A stretch of 64,000 nt of DNA, from contig CAVOKY010000007.1 of the NCBI GenBank assembly GCA_963696645.1, forward strand, positions 186,001 to 250,000, read 5' to 3'. Shown here one piece after another: positions 28,618 to 38,154 of this stretch. The DNA comes from JAMXLO01 sp963696645. GTDB lineage: Bacteria; Pseudomonadota; Alphaproteobacteria; Acetobacterales; Acetobacteraceae. Made by a program: the position numbers and the translations under genes. Under the pieces are notes generated by a model. It did no database searches. It had not been told where the DNA came from and worked only from the letters and a program-made list of their open reading frames with translations. Within the stretch, counting starts at the first letter, position 1, and each line of letters begins with the position of its first letter.

Positions 28618-30774
28618 TCAGGCCGGCTGCTCAACCGGGTCAAACGGGCGATGTTCAACGAAGTGCGTCGAACCCCGCAACACCTCGAAGTGGGTGGTAT
28701 TGTTGTCGCGCCAGAATCGGATGTCGAAGCTGCGCCGGCCGAGCCGCAGGTCGAACAGCGTGATGTCCGGCAACCACTCAGGCAACACGGCATCGACGTA
28801 TATCCGGTCGCGCGGCCCATCAGGCCGGAGACCGAGGATCGCCTGAAGCAACCCAAACGCCGAACCGGCAGCCCATGCCTGCGGTACGTTGGCGCCAAGG
28901 TACTGCACCGGGAAATCGGTTTCGCCGCGCTGCACGCCGGAATACAGCTCCGGCAACTGGTTGAGCAGAAAGTGACTCGCCGCGCCCGAGATATCGCGCG
29001 CGATATGGCCGACCTCGCGGGCGAAACCGTAGCGCTTCATGCCGAGTGCAATCAGGCTGTTGTCGTGCGGCCAGACGGAGCCGTTCTGATAGGAATATGG
29101 ATTGAATGCCGGATGCAGCGAAGAGAGCGTGCGAATGCCCCAGCCCGAATTCATATCGGGTGCCATCAATCGCGCGACGACGCGCGCGGCACGATCGGGC
29201 GGGACGATGCCGGACCACAGGAGGTGGCCAGGATTCGATGCGACGCTCAGCACCTGGCGCTTCTCGCCGTCCAGCATGTAGGCGTAGAAGCCGGTTGCCT
29301 CATCCCAGAACACTTCGTTGAAACGGCGGAACAGCGTCGCAGCCTTGTCGCGCAGCGAGACCGCGCGCTCGGGCCTGCCAAGCTCATCATACACCTCGGC
29401 CATGCGAAGCCAGGCGTCGTAGACATAGCCTTGCAGTTCGCAGACCGCCTTCGGGCCCTTCACCAGCGTGCCGTCCACATAGGTCATCGAATCGCCGGAG
29501 TCCTTCCACGACATGTTCTCGTAGCCGACCGGCGAACGCGTCTGATATTCCTGGAATCCATCGCCGTCCCGATCGCCCCAGTCGTCGATCCACGACAAAC
29601 AGCCCTCGGCGGTATCGAGATAGCGTTCCAGCAGCGCACGGTCACCGGTGGCGCGCCAGGCCGCGTGCAGCGTGATCAGATAGAGCGGCGTGGCATCCGC
29701 GGTGCCGTAATACGGCGTGTGCGGGATCAGCTTGAAATGCGCCAGTTCGCCGTAGCGCAGTTCGTGCATGATTTTGCCGGGCTCGGCATCGCGATAGTCG
29801 TCCCGCGCCTTCGCCTGCCAGCGGCCGAGCACGTCCAGCGCACCTCGCGCGAATTCAGGGTAGATCGTGATGTTCTGCAACGATACGATCAGGCTGTCGC
29901 GACCGAACGGCGCCATGAACCACGGGAGTCCGGCAGCCGGCACGAACACCATATGGTCGGTTCCAACGATCGGCAGGCGCAGCGCCGACATGTCCTCGAT
30001 CGCCTGGCGGTAGCAGCGGTAGAATTCCTCGTTGCTGGTGCGGATCTTCAGCACCGTCTGCTGCCAGTCGGCGCGCGCGTCGGATTGCGCGTCGGCATCC
30101 GCGACATGCACGCAATTCTCCGGCCCGTGGAAATGGCGGTTGCCGTCGATCAGGTCGTAGATCAGGCAGCAATGCCAGCTCTGCCCGGGATCGATGCCCA
30201 CCTCGAAGCTGAGCCGTCCGTTGGCGTAGGCGGCGTGCTGGTCATCATGCTGCACGAAGACATGCACCGCCCGCAGGAAGTCCTGGTTCCGATACGTGGT
30301 GCGCAGCTCCTGCCGGCCATCGGACCATTCCGTGGTGATGCGGCCACGCCGGACGATGCGGCCGGATTTCACCTCGAACACATCGGCGAAATCGCAGCGG
30401 AGCGCGATCTCAAGATTGAACCGGATGTGCTTGCGCCCATAGTTCGTGATGTCGACGTCTTCGTGCAGGCCACCGGCAAGCTTGCGGGCCACCACCAAGC
30501 CCAGCGTGTGTGCGGGTATTGTGCCGTCCTCGGTGAGGAAACCGCGGTTGGTCAGAAATATGCGCGCGATGTCGTTGGTGACGGCCCCGCCATTCAGCAG
30601 ATCCCATGGCTCGCCATTGGCATAGATCGCCCAGGCGCTGATCACCCTTGTATCGAAGAAATACAGTCCCTTGTCGGAAGGCCACTGCACCTGTCCATCA
30701 GGATCGGTGACCAGCACGGTTTGCGCCTGGTGGATGGCGATCTGCGGTGGACCGACCTGGACCTTGAACGGCAT
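28618..30774 (-). CDS. Amylo-alpha-1,6-glucosidase / glycogen-debranching-type glycoside hydrolase
   Basis: 718-residue enzyme with an N-terminal glycogen-debranching beta domain (residues 1-230: VLVTDPDGQVQW, LYFFDTRVISAWAIYANGEP) and a C-terminal (alpha/alpha)6 barrel. Barrel landmarks are GLPWFMAPFGRDSLIVSLQN, EIRYGE-like HELRYGELAHF, TPYYGTADATPLYL, WIDDWGDRDGDGFQEY, LVKGPKAVCELQGYVYDAW, GWGIRTLSSLHPAFNP and SVWPHDNSLIA, with acidic residues in the usual catalytic positions. The ATG at 30774 follows AGGAG. The related proteins I recognise act on glycogen, trehalose-like or glucosylglycerate substrates, so the exact glycan is open. It is the first gene of the run toward the TRAP transporter after a repeat-filled gap. 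Confidence 0.85.
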   Translation of the reverse strand: MPFKVQVGPPQIAIHQAQTVLVTDPDGQVQWPSDKGLYFFDTRVISAWAIYANGEPWDLLNGGAVTNDIARIFLTNRGFLTEDGTIPAHTLGLVVARKLAGGLHEDVDITNYGRKHIRFNLEIALRCDFADVFEVKSGRIVRRGRITTEWSDGRQELRTTYRNQDFLRAVHVFVQHDDQHAAYANGRLSFEVGIDPGQSWHCCLIYDLIDGNRHFHGPENCVHVADADAQSDARADWQQTVLKIRTSNEEFYRCYRQAIEDMSALRLPIVGTDHMVFVPAAGLPWFMAPFGRDSLIVSLQNITIYPEFARGALDVLGRWQAKARDDYRDAEPGKIMHELRYGELAHFKLIPHTPYYGTADATPLYLITLHAAWRATGDRALLERYLDTAEGCLSWIDDWGDRDGDGFQEYQTRSPVGYENMSWKDSGDSMTYVDGTLVKGPKAVCELQGYVYDAWLRMAEVYDELGRPERAVSLRDKAATLFRRFNEVFWDEATGFYAYMLDGEKRQVLSVASNPGHLLWSGIVPPDRAARVVARLMAPDMNSGWGIRTLSSLHPAFNPYSYQNGSVWPHDNSLIALGMKRYGFAREVGHIARDISGAASHFLLNQLPELYSGVQRGETDFPVQYLGANVPQAWAAGSAFGLLQAILGLRPDGPRDRIYVDAVLPEWLPDITLFDLRLGRRSFDIRFWRDNNTTHFEVLRGSTHFVEHRPFDPVEQPA

Positions 30775-30867
30775 CGCTGGGCTCCTGACTGCGCGAGCGC
30801 GATTATGCGCGAATTCGTGGGAGGCCAGCAGGGGTGGGGCTTCGCCCCGAACCCACCAGAGGGCGCC

Positions 30868-31048
30868 TGCCCCATAGGCGCTAGGATAAGCAGTGGTGAT
30901 GCCAAATCCCTTCCCCTCCCCTTGTGGGAGGGGGTAGGGGGAGGGGTTCCCACACCTCCATCTGTCGGCGTTCAACCCCTCCCCCTCCCGCAAGGGGAGG
31001 GGGAAGAATTCATCTGCGTACGCCACTTATCCTAGCGCCTATGGGGCA
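30868..31048. repeat. Putative MITE: 181-bp element with 23-bp perfect terminal inverted repeats
   Basis: The ends are exact inverted copies: left 30868-30890, starting TGCCCCATAGGCGCTAGGAT, and right 31026-31048, its reverse complement. The interior is itself an imperfect palindrome of C- and G-runs around 30905-31010. There is no coding sequence. The outer twelve bases (GCCCCATAGGCG) are the same as the ends of the IS4-like element at 33.2-34.6 kb. A miniature, non-autonomous transposon is the best reading, but the target duplication is not clear. Confidence 0.6.
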
Positions 31049-31095
31049 CTGCCCTCTAGACTCCCGCGAAGGACGACGCCCTTGGAACCTTTCGC

Positions 31096-31171
31096 TTTCG
31101 ACCGGTGGGGTTAGGGATGGCGGAGCCTGGCGATCGCCAAGCTCCGCCATCCCCCACCCCACCGGTCGAAA
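31096..31171. repeat. Large 76-bp intergenic palindrome
   Basis: Near-perfect inverted repeat centred on GGCGATCGCC (31129-31138). The arms begin TTTCGACCGGTGGGG and end with the complement, with only a few mismatches. It lies between the stop of the TPR gene and the start of the glucosidase gene. It could fold as a very stable hairpin (attenuator or terminator) or be a mobile palindrome. A sequence similar to its right flank (GATTGGATT, then paired GGC/GCC arms) recurs near 33170. Confidence 0.7.
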
Positions 31172-31213
31172 ACGATTGGATTGCAGAGGCAAAGCCTCCT
31201 GGCGGGTTTCAGG

Positions 31214-32869
31214 TCAGGCAGCCATGCCGGTAGCGCAGAAGCAGGACACCGACACGGGCAGATCGGCCCGGGCGGCGGCGAAGGCCACGCGCTGGCGGAT
31301 CATCCCGGCCTCCGCGGTCTCGCCGCGCCGTTCGAGGCAGTCCAGCAGCCCGCGCAGCGCCCACAGATTGTCCGGATGGATCTGCGCCCGCGGCAGTGCG
31401 CCGCCGAGGCCGAGATCCTCGCGATACACCGCCTCGGCCTCCGCGACGCGGCCCTGCTCCAGCAGCAGCGCACCCAGCGCGTGGCGAACCGGCTGCATCC
31501 AGCCCCACGGCTCGTCATACGGAAGATCATCCTCAAGCGCGACGGCGGCGCGCAGATGGGCGAAAGCCGTATCGTGCTCGCCATGACGGTAGGCAATCTC
31601 GCCCGCCAGCATCTGCTCGGCGATCGCCAGCAGTGCCACGCATTTCACGTTGTGGATCTGCCGGGACGTCGGCACACGCTTCGCGGCGTCGCGGAACATC
31701 GCCCGCTCGGCCTCCGCCGCCGGCACATCGCCCAGCGCGGCGTGGGCGACACCCTTGGCATAGTGCACCATGGCCACGGTGTTGCAGTAGAGGTCGTGGT
31801 CCGCCGGCAGGGCCTGCGCGATGATCTCGCGCCATTTGCCGAAGCGGATGAGCACGTGCTGCCGGATGGACACGTAGCTTTCGAAGAAATCCGCCATAGG
31901 CGGCGATGGAATGCGCAGCATCGCCTCGGGCATCGTCTCGATCAGTTCGTCGGCGGCGGCGATGGCGGGCGCGTACTGGCCGAGGAACATCGCGCCATAC
32001 GCGGCGAAGTGATAATTGTGCACCCGGTAGCCCGAATAGAAATTCATCGGTCCGGCGCGATCGTAGAACTTCCGGTCAGCGACGATCGCCTTTCTGTTCC
32101 AGTGCATTGCATCGCGATAGTGGCCGCACTGGATATCGATGTGGGTGGGCATGTGCACCAGGTGGCCCATATCTGGCGACACCTCACGCAGCCGGTCACC
32201 GGTGACCAACGCCGCCTCCGGATGCGGCGACATTTCCATCAGGTGGACGTGCAGGTGCAATAGGCCGGGATGGTCTAGCGCGCCTGGCATATCGCGGAAC
32301 GCGGATTCCAGCACCTCGCGCGCCTCGAGCGTGCCGGCGCCGGGCACGGGATCGCCGGTGCGCGGGTCCCACATCCGCCAGGGAGTACGGTTGAGGATCG
32401 CTTCCGCGAAGATGTGGCGAACTTCGAGGTCGCCGGGATGTGCCCGATACGCCAGGCGCATCGCGTCGGCGAAGGCGTCGTTCCACGGGCGCTGGTCATC
32501 GATCGGGTCGCGCTGCGGATAGCGTGCGGGCAGCGCCTCGATCAGCGCACGTTCCGGCGCGGTGACGCCGCCAACCAGCGCGAGGGCAGCACGGGCGGCG
32601 TCATGCGCACGGGCGAGCGCCGCGGCCTTGCCGACGGGGTCCATCAGTTCCCAGGGGAAGTTGTAGTTGGGCCCGGCCGCATAACCGACGCCCCAATGGG
32701 CCATGGCACAGTTAGAGTCGGCCTCCAACGCCTTCTCGAAGCAGGCAACAGCCTCCTCGTGGTGGTAGCCGAAACACCAGTTGAGCCCGCGATTGAACCA
32801 GCGCTGCGCGTCTGCCGAGGTGGTGGTCACCTTCCGGGTGTAGGGACCGAGATCGTAGGGATAGTCCAT
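31214..32869 (-). CDS. Tetratricopeptide-repeat protein of unknown function
   Basis: 551-residue protein made largely of TPR-like helical pairs, for example WFNRGLNWCFGYHHEEAVAC followed by FEKALEADSNCAMAHWGVGY. Family members share a His-rich central part seen here as HLHVHLMEMSPHPE, HLVHMPTHIDIQCGHY and YHFAAYGAMF, which may bind metal. No signal peptide or membrane segment is evident. I recognise this as a widespread but uncharacterised family. It is the most upstream gene of the leftward group, but it is separated from the glucosidase gene by a 440-bp repeat-rich gap that may end transcription. Confidence 0.75.
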   Translation of the reverse strand: MDYPYDLGPYTRKVTTTSADAQRWFNRGLNWCFGYHHEEAVACFEKALEADSNCAMAHWGVGYAAGPNYNFPWELMDPVGKAAALARAHDAARAALALVGGVTAPERALIEALPARYPQRDPIDDQRPWNDAFADAMRLAYRAHPGDLEVRHIFAEAILNRTPWRMWDPRTGDPVPGAGTLEAREVLESAFRDMPGALDHPGLLHLHVHLMEMSPHPEAALVTGDRLREVSPDMGHLVHMPTHIDIQCGHYRDAMHWNRKAIVADRKFYDRAGPMNFYSGYRVHNYHFAAYGAMFLGQYAPAIAAADELIETMPEAMLRIPSPPMADFFESYVSIRQHVLIRFGKWREIIAQALPADHDLYCNTVAMVHYAKGVAHAALGDVPAAEAERAMFRDAAKRVPTSRQIHNVKCVALLAIAEQMLAGEIAYRHGEHDTAFAHLRAAVALEDDLPYDEPWGWMQPVRHALGALLLEQGRVAEAEAVYREDLGLGGALPRAQIHPDNLWALRGLLDCLERRGETAEAGMIRQRVAFAAARADLPVSVSCFCATGMAA

Positions 32870-32940
32870 GTCGCCTCCTCCGCGGTTGCCAGCGCAGGCG
32901 GCCCAAAGGCCGCTGCACTTCGTTCCAGCAAGTGCGTCGG

Positions 32941-33217
32941 ACTATATCCCATTCACGGTGCAATCCGGGAACGATTTAACGTTGCGGCGGTTCCAGGACC
33001 GAGCCTCCGCCCCGGACCCCGCCCCTCGGCCCAAGCCCAAAGGGCAGGCCGGCTCTGCCGCTTGGAACTCCGCCAAGCGCACAGCCCTCGGAGCCCGTTC
33101 GTCTGGGGACCGGGTGGGAGAGGCGATCCGCGCATTTGCGAGGTTCGCGCACTCCCCCCGGTCCCGAACGGATTGGATTCCAAAGGCCGAGCCTTTGGTG
33201 GGGGTCCAGGGGGCAAA
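32941..33217. repeat. Intergenic region filled with hairpin repeats
   Basis: No gene is seen here. The stretch holds several inverted repeats: GGGACCGGGTGGGAG near 33107 pairing with CTCCCCCCGGTCCC near 33152, and CCAAAGGC/GCCTTTGG near 33180-33198. It ends GGGGGCAAAGC, immediately before the IS4-like element. The last part resembles 31170-31210. These look like a common palindromic repeat family of this genome. Confidence 0.5.
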
Positions 33218-33218
33218 G

Positions 33219-34587
33219 CCCCATAGGCGTTAAATTACTGCTTGACCCGGCGCGACTCGGCCTGATTCTGGGAGCGGATGCAGAACACAGCATCGATCCC
33301 GGCGGACCAGTTCGAGGCACTGCTGCGCCGGCTGCCGGCCGACCTCGATCTCGACAGTCTCGCCCGGCAGACCAAGGCAATCGAGCGCAAGCGCGAGATC
33401 GCCTCCGGCGCCACTCTGTTGCGCCTGTCACTGGCACGCGGCCCGGGCGGGCTGTCGCTGAGCCAGGCGGCAGCCTGGGCGACGATGCTGGCAGGCGTGC
33501 GGATCAGCGACCCAGGCGTGAAGTACCGGTTGGACAAGTCGGTCGAGTTCCTGGAAGCGGTGATGATGCGGCAACTGGCGGCGAAGGCGCCCGGTGCCGC
33601 GGTGCGCTGGCCAGGACGCATCCTGCGTGGCTGCGACGGCAGTTGCATCCGCGAGCGCGGCAGCGCGAGTGCCGATTGGCGGGTGCATGCGGTGTACGAC
33701 CTGGGGCGCGGCGGTTTCTCGCACCTCGAGTTGACCGACAAGCACGGTGCCGAGGCGATCGACCGTGGCGCAGCGATCCCCGGCGAGATCCGCATTGGCG
33801 ACCGCAATTTCGGTCGCGCCGCGAGTCTGCAACGCTTTCGCCAGCAGAGCGCCGGCCAGGCCGATTTCATCGTCCGGGTCGGCTGGAACGCGTTCAATCT
33901 ACGCCGGCCGGATGGGCCGGATTTCGACCTGATCGGCCATCTCGGCACGCTGCCCGGCGACACGCTGGCGCACGAAGTGATGGTGCAAGCCAAGGTCGGC
34001 CCGCTGGACCCACCCCGGCCATTGCGCCTGATCATCCAGCGCAAGACCCCGGCGGCAACCGAGACGACACGCAAGAAGCTGCTGGCCGCGGCGTCGCGCA
34101 AGCAGAAGACGCTCGATCCGCGCAGCCTGATCGCGGCCGAATTCATGATCGTGGCGACCTCATTGCCGGCACAGCAGTATCCGCCCGACGAGGTGCTCGC
34201 GGTATACCGCCTGCGCTGGCAAATAGAGTTGGCGTTCAAGCGGTTGAAGTCCCTGTTGCACATCGATCGCTTGCCGACGCGCACCGAACGGGCGACGCGA
34301 AGTTGGCTCTACCCGCACCTTATCCTTGCCCTGTTGTGCGACGATCTCAGCCAGGAGTTCCTGGAATCTTCCCCCTGAGGCGTTGCTCGACGCGGCCTAT
34401 GTCCCCTCGCTCTGGCGCGCGCAAAGCACCGCCTTGCTGGTGCTCGGTCTGGCGATCATCGGCCCGCTTACTCTCGATGCCCTGGCGCGCGCCGATCCGA
34501 ACGTTCATCACCGGCTCGCTCACTCCCGACGAAAACGAAGACCGCACATCTGCTATCCGCTACAGCACTAATTTAACGCCTATGGGG
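33219..34587. mobile_element. IS4-family-like insertion sequence (about 1.37 kb)
   Basis: The ends are inverted repeats: left CCCATAGGCGTTAAATTA from about 33220, and its reverse complement at about 34569-34587. With these ends the element is flanked by GCAAAGC on both sides. Removing it restores GGGGGCAAAGCCCCCGG, a phrase typical of the local repeats. It carries one transposase gene with a frame break. The ends resemble those of the small element at 30868-31048. Confidence 0.75.
33278..34571 (+). pseudogene. IS4-family transposase, frameshifted near the C-terminus
   Basis: DDE transposase of about 430 residues. Visible elements are GCDGSCIRERG and IGDRNFGR, which hold the two aspartates, and the Y-(2)-R-(3)-E-(6)-K signature in YRLRWQIELAFKRLKSLLH. 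The first frame stops after FLESSP at 34378. The second continues PEALLDAAYVPSLWRAQSTA and ends HICYPLQH. One extra C in the run at about 34370-34374 explains this. The catalytic core lies before the break, so activity is not excluded. Confidence 0.85.
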
Positions 34588-34630
34588 CAAAGCCCCCGGT
34601 GGGTTTCAGGGCGAAGCCCTGTGCCGGCGA

Positions 34631-36006
34631 CTACTTCGCCAGCACTGCCCCTTCGTGATTGTGCACCAGCCCGTCATCCTCGCCGCGATGCACATCATGC
34701 GTCGGTGCGTCATCGTGGAACTGTGCGGCCTCCGTGCTGCCGGACAATGCCGTGGTGGATGACTGTCCGCCCGCGGCCGCCGTCGCCACCGCGTCGAAAT
34801 ATCCCACACCTACTTCACGCTGGTGACGCGTCGCGGTGTAGCCCGCGGCCTCGGCGGCGAACTCAGCCTGTTGCAGCTCGGAATAGGCCGCCATGCCGCG
34901 TTCCCGATAGCCACGCGCCAGCTCGAACATCGACAGGTTCAGACTGTGGAAGCCGGCGAGCGTGACGAACTGGAACTTGTAGCCCATGCGGCCGATGTCG
35001 TGCTGGAAGTTGGCGATCCGCTCCGGCGACAGCTTCTTGCGCCAGTTGAAGCTGGGCGAGCAGTTGTAGGCGAGCATCTTGCCGGGGAACTGCCGATGGA
35101 TCGCATCGGCGAAGCGCTCCGCTTCCGTCAGGTCAGGCTCGCTGGTCTCCACCACAGCAGGTCCGAATACGGAGCGAAAGCCAGTCCGCGGGCGATGGCA
35201 TAGTCAACGCCCATGCCGGGCGTGATGCGGAAGAACCCTTCCGGTGTGCGTTCGCCCGAGATGAATGGACGATCGCGCTCATCGACGTCCGTAGTGAGCA
35301 ACTGCGCCGAATGCGCATCGGTGCGGCACAGCAGCACCGTCTGCACGCCCTCGGTGTCGGCTGCCAGTCGCGCGGCGTTCAGCGTGCGGATGTGCTGCGC
35401 CATTGGCACCAGGACCTTGCCGCCGAGATGGCCGCACTTCTTTTCCGATGCGAGCTGGTCCTCGAAATGCACGCCCGCTGCGCCGGCGGCGATCATCGCC
35501 TTCATCAGCTCGAAAGCATTCAGCGCGCCGCCGAATCCGGCCTCGGCATCGGCGACGATCGGCGCCATCCAGTAGGTGCTGTCGTCGCCCTCGCTGCGTG
35601 CGATCTGATCGGCACGGCGCAGCGCGGCGTTGATCCGCTGCACGACGTTCGGCACGGAATCCACCGGATACAGCGACTGGTCCGGGTACATCTGGCCTGC
35701 GGTGTTGGCGTCCGCCGCCACCTGCCAGCCGGACAGGTAAATCGCCTGCAAGCCGGCTTTGACCTGCTGTACCGCCTGGTTGCCGGTCAGAGCGCCGAGC
35801 GTGGGCACGAACGGCTGGGTGTGCAGCAGGTGCCAGAGCCGCGCTGCCCCCACCTCCGCCAGCGTATGGCGGATGCGGAAGCTGCCGGACAGGCGCTCGA
35901 CATCAGCCGACGTGTAATCGCGGCGGATGCCCTCGAAACGCTGCGGATCGACGCCGGAACCGGCGGAGCCATCGGGCGAGCGGGTCGGGGTGGGTTGGGG
36001 ACGCAT
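34631..36006 (-). pseudogene. aceA: Isocitrate lyase, one-base frame break
   Basis: Cleaves isocitrate to glyoxylate and succinate, the first step of the glyoxylate shunt used for growth on acetate or fatty acids. The first frame runs MRPQPTPTRSPDG, LTGNQAVQQVKAGLQAIYLS, ADAEAGFGG, VHFEDQLASEKKCGHLGGK (the KKCGH active-site motif) and FAPYSDLLW. The second continues VETSEPDLTEAERFADAIHR, NCSPSFNWRKKL and TRHQREVGVGYFD. A G missing from TGGGTGG at about 35152 explains the switch, so I expect an intact gene of about 459 residues in the organism. It is transcribed divergently from the RamB-like regulator. No malate synthase is seen in this window. Confidence 0.9.
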
Positions 36007-36150
36007 CGGGGTACCTCCTGTTTGTGTCTTGCCGTGCCGGTGAATAATTGACATTGCAGGTGCGAAGGTCACCCCAAATCTGTCAGAATGCCGCGCAATC
36101 CAGTCGTTGGCTTCACGGCGACGGTCTCGAATTTGTAAAGGCTGTAAAAT
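36007..36150. promoter_or_regulatory. Divergent aceA / regulator promoter region with candidate RamB-type sites
   Basis: 144-bp intergenic region between two divergent starts. Near the regulator start there are two AT-rich half-site-like words, TTTGTAAA at about 36133 and TGTAAAAT at about 36143. ATTGACATTGCAGG lies on the aceA side near 36050. RamB-type regulators bind AAAGTTTGCAAA-like sequences, so these are candidate operators, judged by eye only. A GGAGGT-type ribosome site precedes aceA. Confidence 0.4.
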
Positions 36151-37548
36151 ATGGCCCGTGCCCTGATCGGCCGAACGGTCCGCCGATTGCGCTCCGAACA
36201 GCGCCTGTCGCAACAGGCGCTGGCGGCACGGCTGGGCATTTCCGCCAGCTACCTGAATCTGATCGAGCATGATCAGCGCGCGGTGACCGCGTCGCTACTG
36301 ATCAAGCTGGGCGAGACACTGCGCGTCGATCTGGCAACGCTGTCCGGCCGTGGCGAACGGCAGCTCGAGGTCAGCCTACGCGAGGCATTTGCCGATCCGT
36401 TGCTGTCGGCCGATGCGGTGCCCGAAGGGGAAATTGCCGAAGTTGCCGCCGCCGCACCGAATGCCGCTCGCGCGGTGTTGGCGCTGTATCGCGCCTGGCG
36501 CGTGGCGCGTGAGGATGCCGGCGGCATCGCGTTGCCCTCGGGCCGCCGCGTGCTGCTGCCGAATGAGGAAACGCGCGATTTCTTCGACGATTGCGCGAAT
36601 CATTTTCCGGCGCTGGAGACGGCCGCCGAAGCGATCGCGGGGCAGTTGCGCGCAGCACCGGCGGAGATGAACCATGCCATCGCCGAACGGCTGCGGCGTG
36701 TTCACGGGCTGACGGTGACGGTGCAGAAGCTGGAGGGCGCGCTGCGCTGCTACGATCCCGCAACGCGCGCGCTGGCGTTGTCGGAGATGCTGCCGCGTGA
36801 AAGCCGCGGCTTTCACATGGCGTTCCAGCTTGCGCTGTTGGAGGCGCGCGATGCGGCCGATGCGATCCTGGCAGACGCCGTGCCGTCTTCCCCGGAAGCC
36901 GCGATGCTGATTCGCGTCGGCTTGCTCAACTACGTCGCCGGCGCGCTGTTGATGCCATACGACGCGTTCCTCGATGCGGCCTGCGCGCTGCGGCACGACA
37001 TGGAGGCGCTGGCGGCGCGCTTCGGCGTATCGTTCGAGCAGGCGTGCCATCGCTTGTCCACATTGCAGCGCACCGGCGCGCGCGGCGTGCCGTTCTTTTT
37101 CCTGCGCGTCGATCCAGCGGGCAATGTGTCGAAGCGATTCTCGGCCGCGGGATTTCCGTTTGCCCGCTATGGCGGATCGTGCCCGCGCTGGGTGGTGCAC
37201 ACAGCATTCGCGCAGCCAGGCGTGGTGCAGGTGCAGGTCGCCGAGTTGCCCGACGGCGCGGCGTATCTGTGCTTCGCGCGTACGGTGACACGGCCGGCGC
37301 GCTCCTGGGGCGATCCTCGGCCGATGCACGTGGTGGCGATGGGCTGCAGCCTGGCGCATGTCGAGGATGTCGCGTACGCGGACGGGATCGACGTGGAACG
37401 CGCGAAGGTAGGGATCGGGCTGTCGTGCCGGCTGTGCGACCGGCCCGACTGTCGCAGCCGGGCGTTTCCGCCACTGGAGCATCGGCTGTCGCTGGATCCC
37501 AATTCCGCGGGCGTGACACCGTACCGGTTCGAAGCACGGAGCGCGTGA
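36151..37548 (+). CDS. XRE-family / short-chain fatty-acyl-responsive regulator (RamB-like)
   Basis: 465-residue transcription factor. An N-terminal helix-turn-helix (residues 5-60: RTVRRLRSEQRLSQQALAAR, then LGISASYLNLIEHDQRAVTA) is followed by an ImmA/IrrE-like domain around 130-260 (FHMAFQLALLEA) and a C-terminal sensory domain ending in a cysteine cluster (CRLCDRPDC, near 430). This layout is that of RamB/ScfR proteins, which sense short-chain acyl-CoA and control acetate and propionate metabolism. The zinc-type HExxH of ImmA proteases is degenerate. Its divergent position next to aceA makes control of the glyoxylate shunt very likely. Confidence 0.88.
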   Translation: MARALIGRTVRRLRSEQRLSQQALAARLGISASYLNLIEHDQRAVTASLLIKLGETLRVDLATLSGRGERQLEVSLREAFADPLLSADAVPEGEIAEVAAAAPNAARAVLALYRAWRVAREDAGGIALPSGRRVLLPNEETRDFFDDCANHFPALETAAEAIAGQLRAAPAEMNHAIAERLRRVHGLTVTVQKLEGALRCYDPATRALALSEMLPRESRGFHMAFQLALLEARDAADAILADAVPSSPEAAMLIRVGLLNYVAGALLMPYDAFLDAACALRHDMEALAARFGVSFEQACHRLSTLQRTGARGVPFFFLRVDPAGNVSKRFSAAGFPFARYGGSCPRWVVHTAFAQPGVVQVQVAELPDGAAYLCFARTVTRPARSWGDPRPMHVVAMGCSLAHVEDVAYADGIDVERAKVGIGLSCRLCDRPDCRSRAFPPLEHRLSLDPNSAGVTPYRFEARSA

Positions 37549-37549
37549 C

Positions 37550-38077
37550 ATGCGGCCGTTGAGCGAAGTTCTGGGTCCCTGGCACGAATTCTACGAACTG
37601 CTTGGCACCGCTTCGGCGACGATGGTCGGTCTGCTGTTCGTTGCCGCATCTGTCAGCTCTGGCGTCTTCTCGGCCGACAGGCGAGCGCCGCTGCGCGTGT
37701 TCCTGTCGGCGAGCGTCGTACATTTCAGCAGCATCCTGGCAGCGTCGTTGATCGTGCTGGCGCCGATGCAAAGCTGGGAGTGGTTTGGCGGGCTGATTCT
37801 GACATGCGCGGTGTTTGGCCTGGTCTATTCGTGTTCGGCATGGCGCGACACGGTGCGCGACGGGCTCAACAAGTCGATCGATCTGGAAGATCGCGTCTGG
37901 TACCTGGTTTTGCCGATTGTCGGCTACGTGTTTGAAGCCGTATCGGGCTTTGCGCTGGTCTCGCAAATGGAGCCGGGATGCGCGTTGCTTGCGCTGTCGG
38001 TGGGGATACTGCTGGTGGTCGGCATCCATAACGCATGGGACATCACGGTGTGGACCATTACGCGGCGACGCGAGTGA
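37550..38077 (+). CDS. Small integral membrane protein of unknown function
   Basis: 175-residue protein with about five hydrophobic segments: LGTASATMVGLLFVAASVSS (18-37), FLSASVVHFSSILAASLIVL, WFGGLILTCAVFGLVYSC, VWYLVLPIVGYVFEAVSGFA and ALLALSVGILLVVGI. It starts one base after the regulator stop and is probably cotranscribed with it. I do not recognise a named family or catalytic motif. Confidence 0.65.
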   Translation: MRPLSEVLGPWHEFYELLGTASATMVGLLFVAASVSSGVFSADRRAPLRVFLSASVVHFSSILAASLIVLAPMQSWEWFGGLILTCAVFGLVYSCSAWRDTVRDGLNKSIDLEDRVWYLVLPIVGYVFEAVSGFALVSQMEPGCALLALSVGILLVVGIHNAWDITVWTITRRRE

Positions 38078-38154
38078 AAGGCGCGCGGGTGTGGCGGCAA
38101 ATGGTTGCGCTTATGGCCGATTGGCCTGCGGCCATGGCGCGGCTGCAATTCTTG

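Noticed and set aside
28474..31035. 853-codon plus-strand open frame opposite the glucosidase gene
   Set aside because: GC-rich shadow of a clearly conserved minus-strand gene; composition is Arg/His/Gln-rich with no recognisable domain.
34326..34571. Separate small gene after the IS4 transposase
   Set aside because: It is the transposase C-terminus displaced by an extra C, not an independent protein.
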